Below are positions 14,401-23,838 of a stretch of 64,000 nucleotides of DNA, piece by piece (position 1 is the first letter of the stretch; every line of letters begins with the position of its first letter). The position numbers were made by a program, and so were the translations under genes. This stretch comes from Burhinus oedicnemus. Taxonomy: Eukaryota > Chordata > Aves > Charadriiformes > Burhinidae. Location of the stretch: assembly GCA_008921705.1 (NCBI GenBank), contig VFFE01007017.1:131444-195443 (forward strand). The letters are read 5' to 3'. The notes below the pieces were generated by a model. That model had not been told where the DNA came from. It saw only the letters and a program-made list of their open reading frames with translations, and ran no database searches.

Positions 14401-14404
14401 CTGA
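2366..14404 (+). CDS. GPAT3: Glycerol-3-phosphate acyltransferase 3, eleven 3' coding exons
   Basis: GPAT3 is an endoplasmic reticulum membrane enzyme that adds an acyl chain from acyl-CoA to glycerol-3-phosphate, giving lysophosphatidic acid, the first step of glycerolipid and triacylglycerol synthesis. Exons at 2366-2438, 7672-7942, 8447-8521, 9026-9115, 9321-9414, 9829-9944, 11438-11493, 11978-12063, 12607-12735, 13210-13289 and 14278-14404 join in phase with GT-AG introns. They total 1197 nt, or 398 residues plus TGA. Counting from the first residue in the window, two hydrophobic segments lie near 91-134. Block I is HTSPID (184-189, the catalytic HX4D), block II VWFERSE (224-230), block III FPEGT (256-260) and block IV PVAI (283-286). 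The paralogue GPAT4 is less likely: the segments VGQLPNS, ALSGTIHYHNK, KYNIVSYLL and LTELPWDGG match my recollection of GPAT3. The N-terminal coding exon is outside the window, so the gene is partial here. No stop codon, frameshift or lost catalytic residue was seen. Confidence 0.96.
3751..3770. other. Assembly gap (20 N)
   Basis: Twenty unresolved bases directly after a G-rich stretch, inside a GPAT3 intron. It affects no exon seen here. Confidence 0.99.
7672..7942 (+). CDS. GPAT3: GPAT3 coding exon b, largest exon, first membrane segment
   Basis: It begins after CCCAAG (acceptor AG at 7670-7671) and ends at donor GTAATC (7943). It encodes GIIERDETPMEK, the acidic FELSD-type segment FEFSDIFYFCRKG, EDEVTQRFSSEELVSWNLL and a hydrophobic run ending in RYCFLLPLR. 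The incoming phase-1 G pairs with GT to make the first Gly. The next intron, 7943-8446, contains a CArG-like palindrome at 8244-8255 and nothing else recognised. Confidence 0.95.
8244..8255. promoter_or_regulatory. Perfect 12-bp palindrome with CArG-box core, intronic
   Basis: CCCTATATAGGG lies in the intron between the first two membrane-segment exons. Its core CCTATATAGG fits the CC(A/T)6GG consensus bound by serum response factor. Such a match can occur by chance in 64 kb, so binding is only a possibility. Confidence 0.25.
8447..8521 (+). CDS. GPAT3: GPAT3 coding exon c, second membrane segment
   Basis: Acceptor CTGTAG at 8441-8446, donor GTAGGT at 8522. It encodes a hydrophobic stretch (FTLAAIGITSMIAGTTMVG) followed by QLPNS, which resembles GPAT3 rather than GPAT4. 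The following intron (8522-9025) has no recognisable feature. Confidence 0.92.
9026..9115 (+). CDS. GPAT3: GPAT3 coding exon d
   Basis: Acceptor TTTCAG at 9020-9025, donor GTGAGT at 9116. It encodes the linker before the catalytic block (VKNYLSEVVHLTCSR, then VRALSGTIHYHNK). The short next intron, 9116-9320, is unremarkable. Confidence 0.94.
9321..9414 (+). CDS. GPAT3: GPAT3 coding exon e, acyltransferase block I (HX4D)
   Basis: Acceptor TTGCAG at 9315-9320, donor GTATGA at 9415. It encodes KGGICVANHTSPID, where His and Asp of HTSPID form the charge-relay motif of the PlsC/AGPAT superfamily. The next intron is 9415-9828, with nothing seen. Confidence 0.96.
9829..9944 (+). CDS. GPAT3: GPAT3 coding exon f, acyltransferase block II
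   Basis: Acceptor CTTGCAG ending at 9828, donor GTGAGG at 9945. It encodes VGQVHGGLMGVIQRA, then CPHVWFERSEIKDRHLV. VWFERSE is the GPAT3/GPAT4 form of block II, thought to contact glycerol-3-phosphate. The next intron (9945-11437, 1.5 kb) shows no gene or repeat I recognise. Confidence 0.96.
11438..11493 (+). CDS. GPAT3: GPAT3 coding exon g, acyltransferase block III
   Basis: Acceptor TTCCACAG ending at 11437, donor GTAGGA at 11494. It encodes LREHVADKSKLPILIFPEG; with the next exon it forms FPEGT, the glycerol-3-phosphate binding block. The next intron, 11494-11977, has nothing notable. Confidence 0.95.
11978..12063 (+). CDS. GPAT3: GPAT3 coding exon h, acyltransferase block IV
   Basis: Acceptor TGGGCAG ending at 11977, donor GTAAGT at 12064. 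It encodes TCINNTSVMMFKKGSFEIGG and the hydrophobic block IV segment YPVAIK. The next intron, 12064-12606, has nothing notable. Confidence 0.95.
12607..12735 (+). CDS. GPAT3: GPAT3 coding exon i
   Basis: Acceptor TTACAG at 12601-12606, donor GTAATC at 12736. It encodes YDPQFGDAFWNSSKYN, then MTSWAIVCNVWYMPPM. The exon ends MVRK where I recall mammalian GPAT3 reading MTRE. The next intron, 12736-13209, has nothing notable. Confidence 0.95.
13210..13289 (+). CDS. GPAT3: GPAT3 coding exon j
   Basis: The acceptor CTTGAAG ends at 13209 and has a weak pyrimidine tract; the donor GTAAGT is at 13290. It encodes EGEDAVQFANRVRSAIARQG and LTELPW. The start is set by the conserved E-G-E-D and by phase 0 from the previous exon. 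The next intron (13290-14277) holds an AT-rich microsatellite just before the final acceptor. Confidence 0.93.
14231..14253. repeat. AT microsatellite before last GPAT3 exon
   Basis: TA-rich simple repeat about 25-45 bases upstream of the final acceptor, in the zone where the branch point is expected. Confidence 0.8.
14278..14404 (+). CDS. GPAT3: GPAT3 terminal coding exon with stop codon
   Basis: Acceptor GTTCCAG ends at 14277; the stop TGA is 14402-14404. It encodes DGGLKRAKVKDTFKEEQQKN followed by YSKM and a tail that runs about nine residues past the end I recall for human GPAT3. The tail is rich in Ser, Gly and Thr and ends TGTESD. Confidence 0.94.
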
Positions 14405-15420
14405 ATCGTGTTTCTTAAACTAATTTTGCACAACCAGCCTTAGCAGGAATAATGTTTTTTAATGAAGAAAAACCCCACAAAAACTGGAGCAACAAAATTC
14501 CTCATCATGTGTATGCACATTCTCTGTATGGCTGGTGCAGAGCCTGCCAAGGGCAGTGTCCCTGTATCTCTCCCTCCCTTTTCAGTCTTCTCACTCCCCT
14601 GCCCCTCCCCACCTTCATGTGATGATGCACTGCAGCTCCTGGTATTCTCTAGCTGAATGTGTTAAGAGACAAAAGGAAACAAGCACCACAGTTTTTCCTG
14701 AGTTTGTAAGGATGAAAGGAAGTACACTGAACTGATGCTGTCAGGACACTGGTTGTGAAGATACCTCTTGTTCATGGTACTTTGAAGCTTTAAATATAAC
14801 AATTTTGTTTCTTCCTGTTGCTCACAGACTTTGTCATAGATGACTTAATGTGTTTTAGGATGTTGTCAGAGCTGTAAGATTGATTCTTTTGGTTAGCTTG
14901 CACCTGGATGTGCAAGGGGGGAAGGGAGGCAAGGGCTACAGACCCTAGAGAGAATGGGAAAGGAGCTGTCCTGCCAAAAGCACAGTTCACAGACCATGAG
15001 GAATTCGGTGGCCTTATAACATGGTATTGCCTTTACTGAGAACTGCCTGAGAGGAAGATAAGGGGCAAGTCCTCCATCTCCCTGTTCACTGCTACTGTTG
15101 AGATTGCTTTCTTGAGATCTAGAGCTGTAAAGGTAAGATACAGTAAGCAGCTGGATAATGTAGACTATGACAGATGAATTTTTATGAAGTGGGTTTTCAA
15201 GACTACCCTTCTGCAAAAATTGCTGCTAATTGCTTAAAGATCTCAAGAGAGCCACTCCAGAAACACATTTTGTGTTGATCTGGGCTAGCAATAGCTATCA
15301 CAACTGAAAACATAGGATCCATAAGTCGCCTATGATACAAGATGCGGCATGTGCAAATCTGCAATATATTGCTATCTGAACATAAAGAGAAATAAATTCT
15401 ATATTTCTAATGGGTCTTGT
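14405..15420 (+). other. GPAT3: GPAT3 3' untranslated region (inferred extent)
   Basis: Sequence following the stop codon with no splice or coding signal. The right edge is inferred from the first good polyadenylation hexamer, AATAAA at 15391-15396, followed by a GT-rich stretch. The true transcript may use other sites. Confidence 0.6.
15391..15396 (+). terminator. GPAT3: Candidate polyadenylation signal AATAAA for GPAT3
   Basis: Canonical hexamer about 990 bases after the stop codon, followed within 40 bases by GT-rich sequence (TGGGTCTTGTGTGG), as expected for a downstream element. No RNA evidence is available. Confidence 0.6.
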
Positions 15421-18400
15421 GTGGCATTTGTACTCTTTTGTAAATGTGTGTAAGTAAAACAATTATACTTCCTGAAAACTTAAAATTAGGGTCATGGAAA
15501 TTTCAGTCACTGTGATGTAAAGGGCCAATTGTAGTTGAACTCTTAACTGATTTCTAACCTGATTTCCCTGCCCCCACCTGCCCTGACTCTAAGGAGCACA
15601 TGGCTTAGTGTTTATCCTTTCTAGAGTAGGAGTGACTCATGCAGACTGAACTTGAAGTTACAACATGAAGGCACATCAGGGAGACTCAGCTAATGAATGT
15701 AAAATTAACTGGAAAACAACTATGAGCTTCTAAATTAGTAACAAACTGAGCTCATTTGTAAGTAGTCTGTTCCTGTAGCAAAGATATTTTCAATTTAATA
15801 GTGAAAAAAAAACCCCTACTGTTCCACAGCTGATAATCAAGTTTAAAAATCTGTTAGAACATAGTTTGCTAAAAAAGGGGGTTCTGGTCTGTTTTCCATT
15901 ATCCCTCAGCCCATGCATTTAACACAAGGACGAGTACATTTATTCACTGAATATTATATAGGCACACAGCATACTGTACTTTGTCTTGGAAATCTGGTGG
16001 TGAAGCCCATTGGAGGTATGTGACCTTGGAAGGAAACATTGGGAAGGAGGGTCTTAAGGAAATGCTTTCAGGTTTACCATAGCAGGTCTTTAAGAACAAA
16101 ATTGCTTATATTAAAAGGCTTAGAGTGGTAAGACAAGTGAGACACAGCAAAGGTTTTGGTTTTTTTTTTGTTTAATGTGAACCTAGTTCAACTTTGAACT
16201 GGGTTATATTATTACTATTAAGATGAACTGGTTCTACAAGCTTTGAGCTAATGATTGTGTTTGTCATAATTTATGGATATTAGCTATGAGCTTGAGCTTT
16301 CCTGGAATGCACTCATGGTAGGAAGCTTTGTAAGGATAATTTACCTTTTTTGAAACATGTCTGCATGTGTGCACATGCATGCGTATGAAAAGTAAAATAC
16401 AATTTAGGTAACACATTTAAAAATCTATTATGTATAAATATTGGGGTGTATATACATAGAATATTTTTTCTAAGGTCTGGGTTGTGATGTATTCCCCTGT
16501 AGATGGAACAAGAATTGTTTTGATAAAGGCTTAAATACAGGATTTGTAAGGGAATCGTCACAATCAGTTTGTGGGCTGATGGCCCTCTGTTTTCTTCTTG
16601 CTTGTGGAGTTGATCATCAGTAACTTAACTGCAGTGGTTTTTGAACTCTTAACTGTCCTCACTGGGATGCCCTGTTGGGTGCACATGTTTACAGCAACAG
16701 GATTATGAGCTTTGGGAAAAGTGCCAAAGACTGCAGTTTGCTTCTTGCTTAGGGCAAAACTGGATTTTAAGGCAAAAGCCCTGTTAAGTCAAAGGATGAT
16801 GACAATAAGGTAATACAATGATACTATAATGAAATGTTGTCTGGCTAGCCAAATGCAGTTTTGTGATGTTTTTAGAATCTGTGACTTCAACAGATTTACA
16901 AACAGCCTCTACTGAACTCATTGTTAAACAAAATCTAACTTATTTTGAAGAGAATTTATCAAGAAAACCTGCAGATTAGCTGTATGAGTGGCACTAAGGA
17001 CTGCATGAGTAAAGTATATCTATATGGCCATGAGAGGAGGTGTCGCTCAGTTCTTAATTGCTGCATGAGTGGAGAAGATGCAGGCGAATGAATAAGCTGA
17101 TGAGGTTTCTTGAACCTGCAGTTGCTTGTACATCTTTACTAAGCAAAATGTTGTCTTGCTTGTTCTCTACATTCCTGGCAAGACTTGATGGGTACTTGAT
17201 AGGTTTTTGGTGTTGTATCCCTAGACTTCTCGTATATCGCAAGCAGTTGTGACTATTAATAGTTGGTTCTGGCCCATATCCCAAATCTGTTACAAACATG
17301 AGATCTGCATTCTTAGAGTGGTTTGGAAATGTCTCTATTAACTTTAGAGAAGTATTTTTATAGGGCAGCAATGTATACCACAATGGCTAATAGCAGAAGG
17401 ACAATGAATATATCATTTGGCTCAGTGCTAGTTAAGCTACTGTCTTCTTTCTGCTGCCTTTGGAAAGCTTTTTGTGCCATTTTTTCCTTTTCTCCTGACA
17501 GATCTGGGAAATGTTGCAACTGAATTGGATTGGGTCAGTAGAGACAGCTCAAGAAATCCATGCAGCCATTGAACTTGGAAGTCTTAGTTCCTAGTGCTGG
17601 GCACATAGAGCACTGATTCTTATTTAAGGACTGAAGTACATAATATTTTTGTTTAGATTTAGAGGAAGACCTTTGAGTATAGAGATGGGGTTGCCCCTTT
17701 CAAGCTCTGACAAAACTTCTGTGTTCCTCACTGGCTTCGGGCAAAAAAACAGGTGGTTGGTTTTAAAGATGGTGATGGAATCCAATTCAAATTTCAGTTA
17801 TTTCCTGTTACTGAAATCTACATGCTATTTCTGCCTTGAGCACAGTAGGTATAGCCAAGGGTTCTGTTTGCATCCTGTTAAGCTGCTCTACCTCTAATAT
17901 ATTAAACATATGCAGGTCATTATAGAAAACTCATGCTTGACATGAAGGAGACTAATGAAAATACTCAAATTGAGAGTCCCTGGAAACTTGTTACAGAAAC
18001 TCAGTATTTGCTCTGGAAGCTCCTGGGCCAAAATCTAAATTATGTTTTACCCTGAGATTTAGGGTCTTTGTCCTCTCCACTACTGAACAGATTGATAGAG
18101 GTTTCTGGTTAAGATTTAAATCTCCCTCCCCCACCCCAATATTTGTCTGATATAACTTGTAGAAGATTTCAAGCACCAGGCTGGCAAATGTGATGTATTC
18201 CTGCTCTTCTTTGTTTTGACTAGTACTTCTCAAGAACTGAACAGTCCAGATATCTGATCTGCAAATTCTTGCTTGGGGAATGGAAAGGATTTTAAACAGT
18301 ATTGAGGTGTTTAAGGTAAGAGCTGAAGAACACCCTAAAGACACATAATGAAGGTGAAAGCAGACTTCAGCTATGAAACCTTGTCCAAGGCACTAGTACT

Positions 18401-18580
18401 AATGCCCTACAAAGAGGTTCCTGGTTACTGATTTTGTTGTGGATGTTGGACATGAAGTAGCTGTTGGATAAACAAAAAAAAATTTATTAGTACTAGCACT
18501 AAGGAAACCTGATTTTATAGGCAATTGTGCCTCAACTTAGGCTGCAAGCTCTAATTGACGTTATGGTATAATATGGTGTT
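15421..18580. other. Intergenic, nothing recognised
   Basis: AT-rich sequence with no coding exon, RNA gene or interspersed repeat that I can identify. Open frames here are short and have no family resemblance. Confidence 0.6.
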
Positions 18581-19524
18581 ATCATAGAATGGGCTGGGTT
18601 GGAAGGGACCTTTAAAGGTCGTCTAGTCCAGCCCCCCCTGCAATGAGCAGGGACATCTTCAACTAGATCAGGTTGCTCAGAGCCCCATCCAACCTGACCT
18701 TGAATGTTTCCAGGGATGGGTCATCTACCACTCCTCTGGGCAATCTGTTCCAGTGTTTCACCACCCTTATGGTAAGAAATGTCTTCCTTATATCTAGTCT
18801 GAGTATATCTTTTAGTTGAAAACAACTACCTCTTGTCCTATTGCAACAGGCCCTGCTAAAAAGTCTGTCCCCATCTTTCTTATAAGCCCCCTTAAAGTAT
18901 TGAAAGGCCGCAATAAGGTCTTCCATGAGCCTTCTCTTCTCCAGGCTGAACAACTGCAAGTCTCTCAGCCTGTCCTCAGAGGGATGAAACACTTCTCCTA
19001 TGATCGTTTTTGTGACCCTCCTCTGGACCTGTTCCAACAGGTCCGTGTATTTCCTGTACTGAGGGCTCCAGAGCTGGACACGGTACTCAGGGGGGGTTTC
19101 ACCAGAGTAGAGGGGCAGAATCACCTTCCTTGACCTGCTGGCCATGCTTCTTTTGATGCAGCCCAGGATGTGGTTGGCTACCTGTCCAGCTTCTCATCCA
19201 CCCAATACTCTCATGTCCTTGGCAGAGCTGTTTTCAATCCCTTCAGCCCCTAGCCTGTATTGGTACCAGGGTTTGCCCTGACCCAGGTGCAGGACCTTGC
19301 ACTTGGCCTTGTTGAATCTCATGAGGTTCGCATGGGCCCACTTCTTGAGCTTGTCCAGGTCCCTCTGGATGGCATCCTGTACCTCAGTTGTGTCAACAGC
19401 ACCACTTGGCTTGGTGGTGTCTGCAAACTTGCTGAGGGTGCACTTGATCCCACTATGTTATTGAAGGTAAACGCTACTGATCCCAATATGGACCCCCAAG
19501 GGCCACAACTCGGAGCATGGATGT
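18581..19524 (-). mobile_element. CR1 LINE, 5'-truncated, minus orientation
   Basis: The left edge ATCATAGAAT is the reverse of the CR1 3' terminus, followed by the hallmark GGGTTGGAAGGGACC. On the minus strand a 160-residue frame (18663-19145) encodes the C-terminal part of the CR1 reverse transcriptase protein, with recognisable pieces [27 protein letters not shown] and HWNRLPRGVVDDPSLETF. Sequence from 19146 to about 19524 (ending near GGACCCCCAAGGGCCACAAC) continues the element upstream, in broken frames. No 5' half or endonuclease domain is present. This is typical of dead copies truncated during insertion. Confidence 0.93.
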
Positions 19525-21761
19525 AGGCCAGTATGTGCTGCAAAATGTGGATCTCGACTCAGCCATGTGTGAGCATATGCAGTTGGATGAGGAAGCTGCT
19601 AAAAAGTGTTGGGGATTTTTAATACTGATTTGGATGACAAACTAGCTGTTCAAGCTTAAAGGTAAGGGTAAACTCGGTTTTGTCACAGTTGTGCTTTTTG
19701 GCACAAAATGTGTCTATGCCATTAGCAGGTCTGATTTGTTCCCATCCGGAATGTTGTGGGTTTTTTTTGTTTCCCTGAAATGAACACAATAAAAAAGGCA
19801 GAAATATGACCTCAAGAGTCAAGATGCAGACTCCAATGATTGGTCACTGTCTCCATCTTTTAATTAGGTTTTCTGAGGCTGTTTTTCCCCCTGATTTGCT
19901 GGATAAAATCCATACAAATGGAATACAACCACAGTCAGTAAATAATAATGAAAAGGTAAATTCATTTTATGGAGAAGCCAGTGCATGTAAGACATCATCT
20001 GGAATGATGGTGATTTTTTTTTTTTGCACAGATCATGAAGCTATTACACTCTTTCAAAATTAATATTTGGCTTTTAGGCTCTATAACGATTTGTGGGACC
20101 TCCTCTTACCCTTTGGCTAATAAGAAAAATTACATTGTTTTTAAATGCAAGACAGACACAAGATAGGATAGTTCCATGGGTAAGACCGATAATTCTGTTA
20201 AATAGCATGGGATCGGCAAGTGCTTGGCTCAGTTTTCCAAATTGCAGACTGATGATGGGGCCACCTTTGAGGCAGGGAGTATGGAGTTGCCCCACAACAT
20301 GGTGAGGAGGCAGAGAGAAATCTCTCTGCCGGCTTCCTACTTCTCCTCTGTAAGCCAGGCATGGCACAAGGGTGGAAACTCAGCTAGAGGTGACCAGGTT
20401 GCAGTTTCTGCATCTCTGTGGTAGGAAGGGATGCCTGGCCTGGACCTGCCCTCACCAAATTCAGGACGTCTCCAGTGCTTGCATCAAGCGGCAGTGACTC
20501 TGTTGTGTCCTTATGCCACAGTAGGGTACAACTCATGGGCTGGGCTGGACTTTATCCAATTTTTTTCTCACACACCAAATAACATTCTGTGTACACAGCA
20601 TGTCTTGGAGACCTAATGTTGTGTAGGGATTTTAATTTCAGAGGCAGCATGAGAGATTAATAACCCTTAACTTCTGTGAATTGCTCTGCCATGCCATGTC
20701 TTTACACTATTCCACCAGTGTAGCTTGATTCATTTTACTGGAGTCATGTCAGTTTAAAACAAGAATGGATCTCAGGAGTGAGGCTTTTAGCTATCCTTTG
20801 AATACATGTGCTACCTTAGTACTTAAGCTTTTAAGTCCTGATAATTCCAGAGTTGTCTCATGTAAAAGCAAGTTGCACAGAAATCTAAAGGCAATTGGCT
20901 TTGGAACCTTGAGGCCATCGCCTTAATCCAGCCACATACTGAATAAATTGCAGGAAAGAGACTTCCTTGCAAAGCAGTCCTGTCTTTCAGCTGACAACTG
21001 CGTGAAGGTTTATTGGGTTTCGTAGTTTGGTTTTTTTCCCCAAGTTACATCCTTGTGCAATGAATTGGCTGGGGGATAATTTATAACCTTATCTTTCTAC
21101 AAAACAGTAGAAATGTTCTTGCTTTGGGTAGTGAAGATGGCTTTTGGGATGAACTGGCGCTGAGCTAGGATGGGAGTGGGGGACTTGTGCCTGTTACAAG
21201 TAGATTGTCCTTGATGCTCTTGCAGTTTTCAAGTAAAGGGGATTCTTACCAGAGCACTACCACCTACAGTTTGGGGCCCTGTGTCGGTGTTAGGTGAGAT
21301 GTACCAAGACTTTCTGCCTCTGAAGTGACTCGTTGACGTGAGTCAGAGCTTTACTGAACAGCAGTGGGTTTTTATGTGTGCTTTGCTCATCAGGACTTCC
21401 CATCTTTCCATATATTTTGTCATGCATTTGTTGTAACCTTGTTTTTATTTTTTTTATATGTTCTCTGGCTGTGCAATTTCATGTCTGATGGGGTTTTTTT
21501 TCAAAAGGAAGGGCAAATTTTGTCACTGAAGAATGATGTCTCTATGTAGTTTCAGTTTTGATTTTCTCATATTGCATTCCTGTTGGCTCTGTGTCTCTAC
21601 CTCCCTTCCTATACAGTAGCAAGTCACTGTCTCCTGCAATTAGTTACATAGAAGAAGAATGAGATTGTCCCTGTGTTCTCCTCACTTCATCCTAGGATAA
21701 TGGATTAGTCCAGATGCTTGACAGCATTGCATAAAGTGAGCATGATGGAGTGCAAACCCAT
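19525..21761. other. Intergenic, nothing recognised
   Basis: Unique-looking sequence between two CR1 copies. No gene, RNA or repeat family recognised. The frames around 20074-20424 have no known domain. Confidence 0.5.
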
Positions 21762-21816
21762 GTGGGGACAGCTCTAGCACAAAACAACCCTTGCACACCA
21801 TACTCTAATTTTCTTC
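21762..21816. repeat. 55-bp block shared with the LTR at 23717-23770
   Basis: It starts GTGGGGACAGCTCTAGCAC and ends ACTCTAATTTTCTTC. It matches 23717-23770 in the same direction with about five differences. The sequence on either side of this block does not match the LTR. Confidence 0.8.
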
Positions 21817-22107
21817 CTCATGCTTCATCTCATGCAATGGTTCCACTTAATTATTGCACCGTGGAAGTCAGATGCCTGGGCCGGGATTAATCCTTTCCAA
21901 CAATTGCAATCAAACTTCCACTCGTGCACTCAGCTCCTAATGCTGGGTTCGTGCCTAGGGGAAGCTATGCGAATTCAGAAGCATGGTCTCTTGTCAGCAG
22001 CAGAAATTTCTTCCTTGTCTTGCTCAACAATAATAATGACAATACCTGCTGGGGAGGGAGAGGAAGAATCTTGTTTAGGAGGTAGTCAATCCCCAAGTTA
22101 GCCATAT

Positions 22108-23090
22108 GGAGGTCTGTGACAAGTGGTGTTCCCCAGGGGTCAGTACTGGGTCCAGTCCTGTTCAACATATTCATCAATGATCTGGATGGATAGAGTGTAC
22201 CATCAGCAAGTTTGCTGATAACACAGAACTGGGAGGGGTGGCTGACACACCAGAAGGCTGTGCCACCATTCAGCGTGACCTGGACAGGCTGGAGAGTTGG
22301 GCAGAGAGAAACCTCATGAAGTTCAACAAGGGCAAGTGTAGGGTCCTGCACCTGGGGAGGAATAACCCCATGCACCAGTACAGGTTAGGGGCTGACCTGC
22401 TGGAAAGCAGCTCTGTGGAAAGGGACCTGGGAGTCCTGGTGGACAACAGGATGACCATGAGCCAGCAATGTGCCCTTGTGGCCAAGAAGGCCAGTGGCAT
22501 CCTGAGGTGCCTCAAGAAGAGTGTGGCAAGCAGGTCGCGGGAGGTTATCCTCCGCCTTTACTCTGCCCTGGTGAGGGCGCATCTGGAGTACTGGGTCCAG
22601 TTCTGGGCTCCCCGGTTCAAGAAGGACACGGAACTGCTGGAGAGGGTACAGCAGAGGGCTACAAAGATGATTAGGGGGCTGGAACATCTTTATTATGAAG
22701 AAAAGATGAGGGACTTAGGTCTTTTTAGTCTGGAGAAGAGAAGACTGAGGGGGGATCTCATCAATGCCTATAAATACTTAAAGGGAGGGTGCCGGGAGGA
22801 TGGCACCAGTCTTTTTTCAGTGGTGCCCAGTGACAGGACAAGAGGTAATGGGCACAGACTTGGAACACAGGAAGTTCCATCTGAACATGAGGAGGAACTT
22901 CTTTACTTTGGGGGTGGCAGAGCACTGGAACAGGCTGCCCAGAGAGGTGGTGGAGTCTCCGACTCTGGAGACATTCAGAACCTGCCTGGACACCATCCTG
23001 TGCAACCTGCTGTAGGTGACCCTGCTCTGGCAGGGGGGTTGGACTAGGTGATCTCCAGAGATCCCTTCCAACCCCTGTGATTCTGTGATA
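22108..23090 (+). mobile_element. CR1 LINE, 5'-truncated, plus orientation
   Basis: It runs from about the CAAGTGGTGTTCCCCAGGGG segment of the reverse transcriptase region to the CR1 3' end (CCCTTCCAACCCCTGTGATT, then TTCTGTGATA). The frame from 22238 encodes the C-terminal part of CR1 ORF2 with pieces [48 protein letters not shown] and [20 protein letters not shown]. The reading then shifts by one base near 22862 to the frame giving [14 protein letters not shown] and [18 protein letters not shown]. It lacks the 5' half of the element and is a dead copy. It appears better preserved than the minus copy at 18.6-19.5 kb. Confidence 0.95.
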
Positions 23091-23156
23091 TGAAGAAACC
23101 AGTGATCAACTGAAGTCCCAAACCCACCTGTTTATTTAGCTGGGCTTGCTTAGGGT

Positions 23157-23161
23157 AAAAG
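23157..23161. repeat. Target-site duplication AAAAG, left
   Basis: It abuts the TG terminus of the minus-strand solo LTR and is identical to 23834-23838 on the other side. Confidence 0.85.
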
Positions 23162-23833
23162 TGTTATGGTTTGAGAAACCCACAACAATTTATTGTTGTT
23201 AGACAATTATTCTATCACCTGATGACCCCTCCCTACCTGGGAAGAGGAGTCGGGGGAAAACCAAGGAAACATGAAGGTTAAAATATAAACAGATTTAATA
23301 GAGTAAGACTAGATAATTAATACTAATAACGCTAAAGAACCACTATTGACACTGATACCACTATAAAATATACAAGGATTATACTCAGCCAGCTGTATCA
23401 GGAGGAAGCTGTGCACTCCCAGCAGTGGACAGCAAATGTCAGACGCTGCGAGCACTACAGCTTCGGGAGGAAGGGAAGGGCTCAGGGGTCTGGCACCAGG
23501 GCAAGAAGTTCTCTGGATCACTGCCATCAAGTGAGACAGAGCTTCGCATAAAACTTTCTAATATATATTGCATATGAAATAATCCTGTTGGCCAGCTTAG
23601 GTCAAGTGCCCGTGTCTTGCTCCTCCTCATCCCTGCACCTGGCAAGCTCGAAAACACCGAGACCTTGAAACCCGCATACCACAGCTGGCTAGAAAGTAAA
23701 TGTTTTCACCAATTCAGTGGGGACAGCTCTAGCACGAAACAACCCTGCATGGCATACTCTAATTTTCTTCTGAAAGTGCAGTTTTCCCAAGCATTAGGAG
23801 AGAAATTAGTCCTGTGTTGCTCAAACCAGGACA
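23162..23833 (-). mobile_element. Solo LTR of an ERVL-like endogenous retrovirus, minus orientation
   Basis: The element starts TGTTATGGTTTGAG and ends CTCAAACCAGGACA, so it has TG...CA termini. It is flanked by a perfect 5-bp duplication, AAAAG at 23157-23161 and 23834-23838. It is the reverse-orientation relative of the LTR at 51890-52531. No internal viral genes are next to it, so it is the product of LTR-LTR recombination. A 5-bp duplication fits class III (ERVL) elements. Confidence 0.9.
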
Positions 23834-23838
23834 AAAAG
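23834..23838. repeat. Target-site duplication AAAAG, right
   Basis: It abuts the CA terminus of the same LTR and matches 23157-23161. Confidence 0.85.

Noticed and set aside
2366..14404. Assignment to GPAT4 instead of GPAT3
   Set aside because: Several variable segments (QLPNS, ALSGTIHYHNK, LTELPWDGGLKRAKVK) fit GPAT3 as I recall the two paralogues, and GPAT4-specific segments are missing.
22238..23047. 269-residue frame as a possible host gene
   Set aside because: It is the reverse-transcriptase tail of a CR1 element with a one-base frameshift, ending at the CR1 3' terminus.
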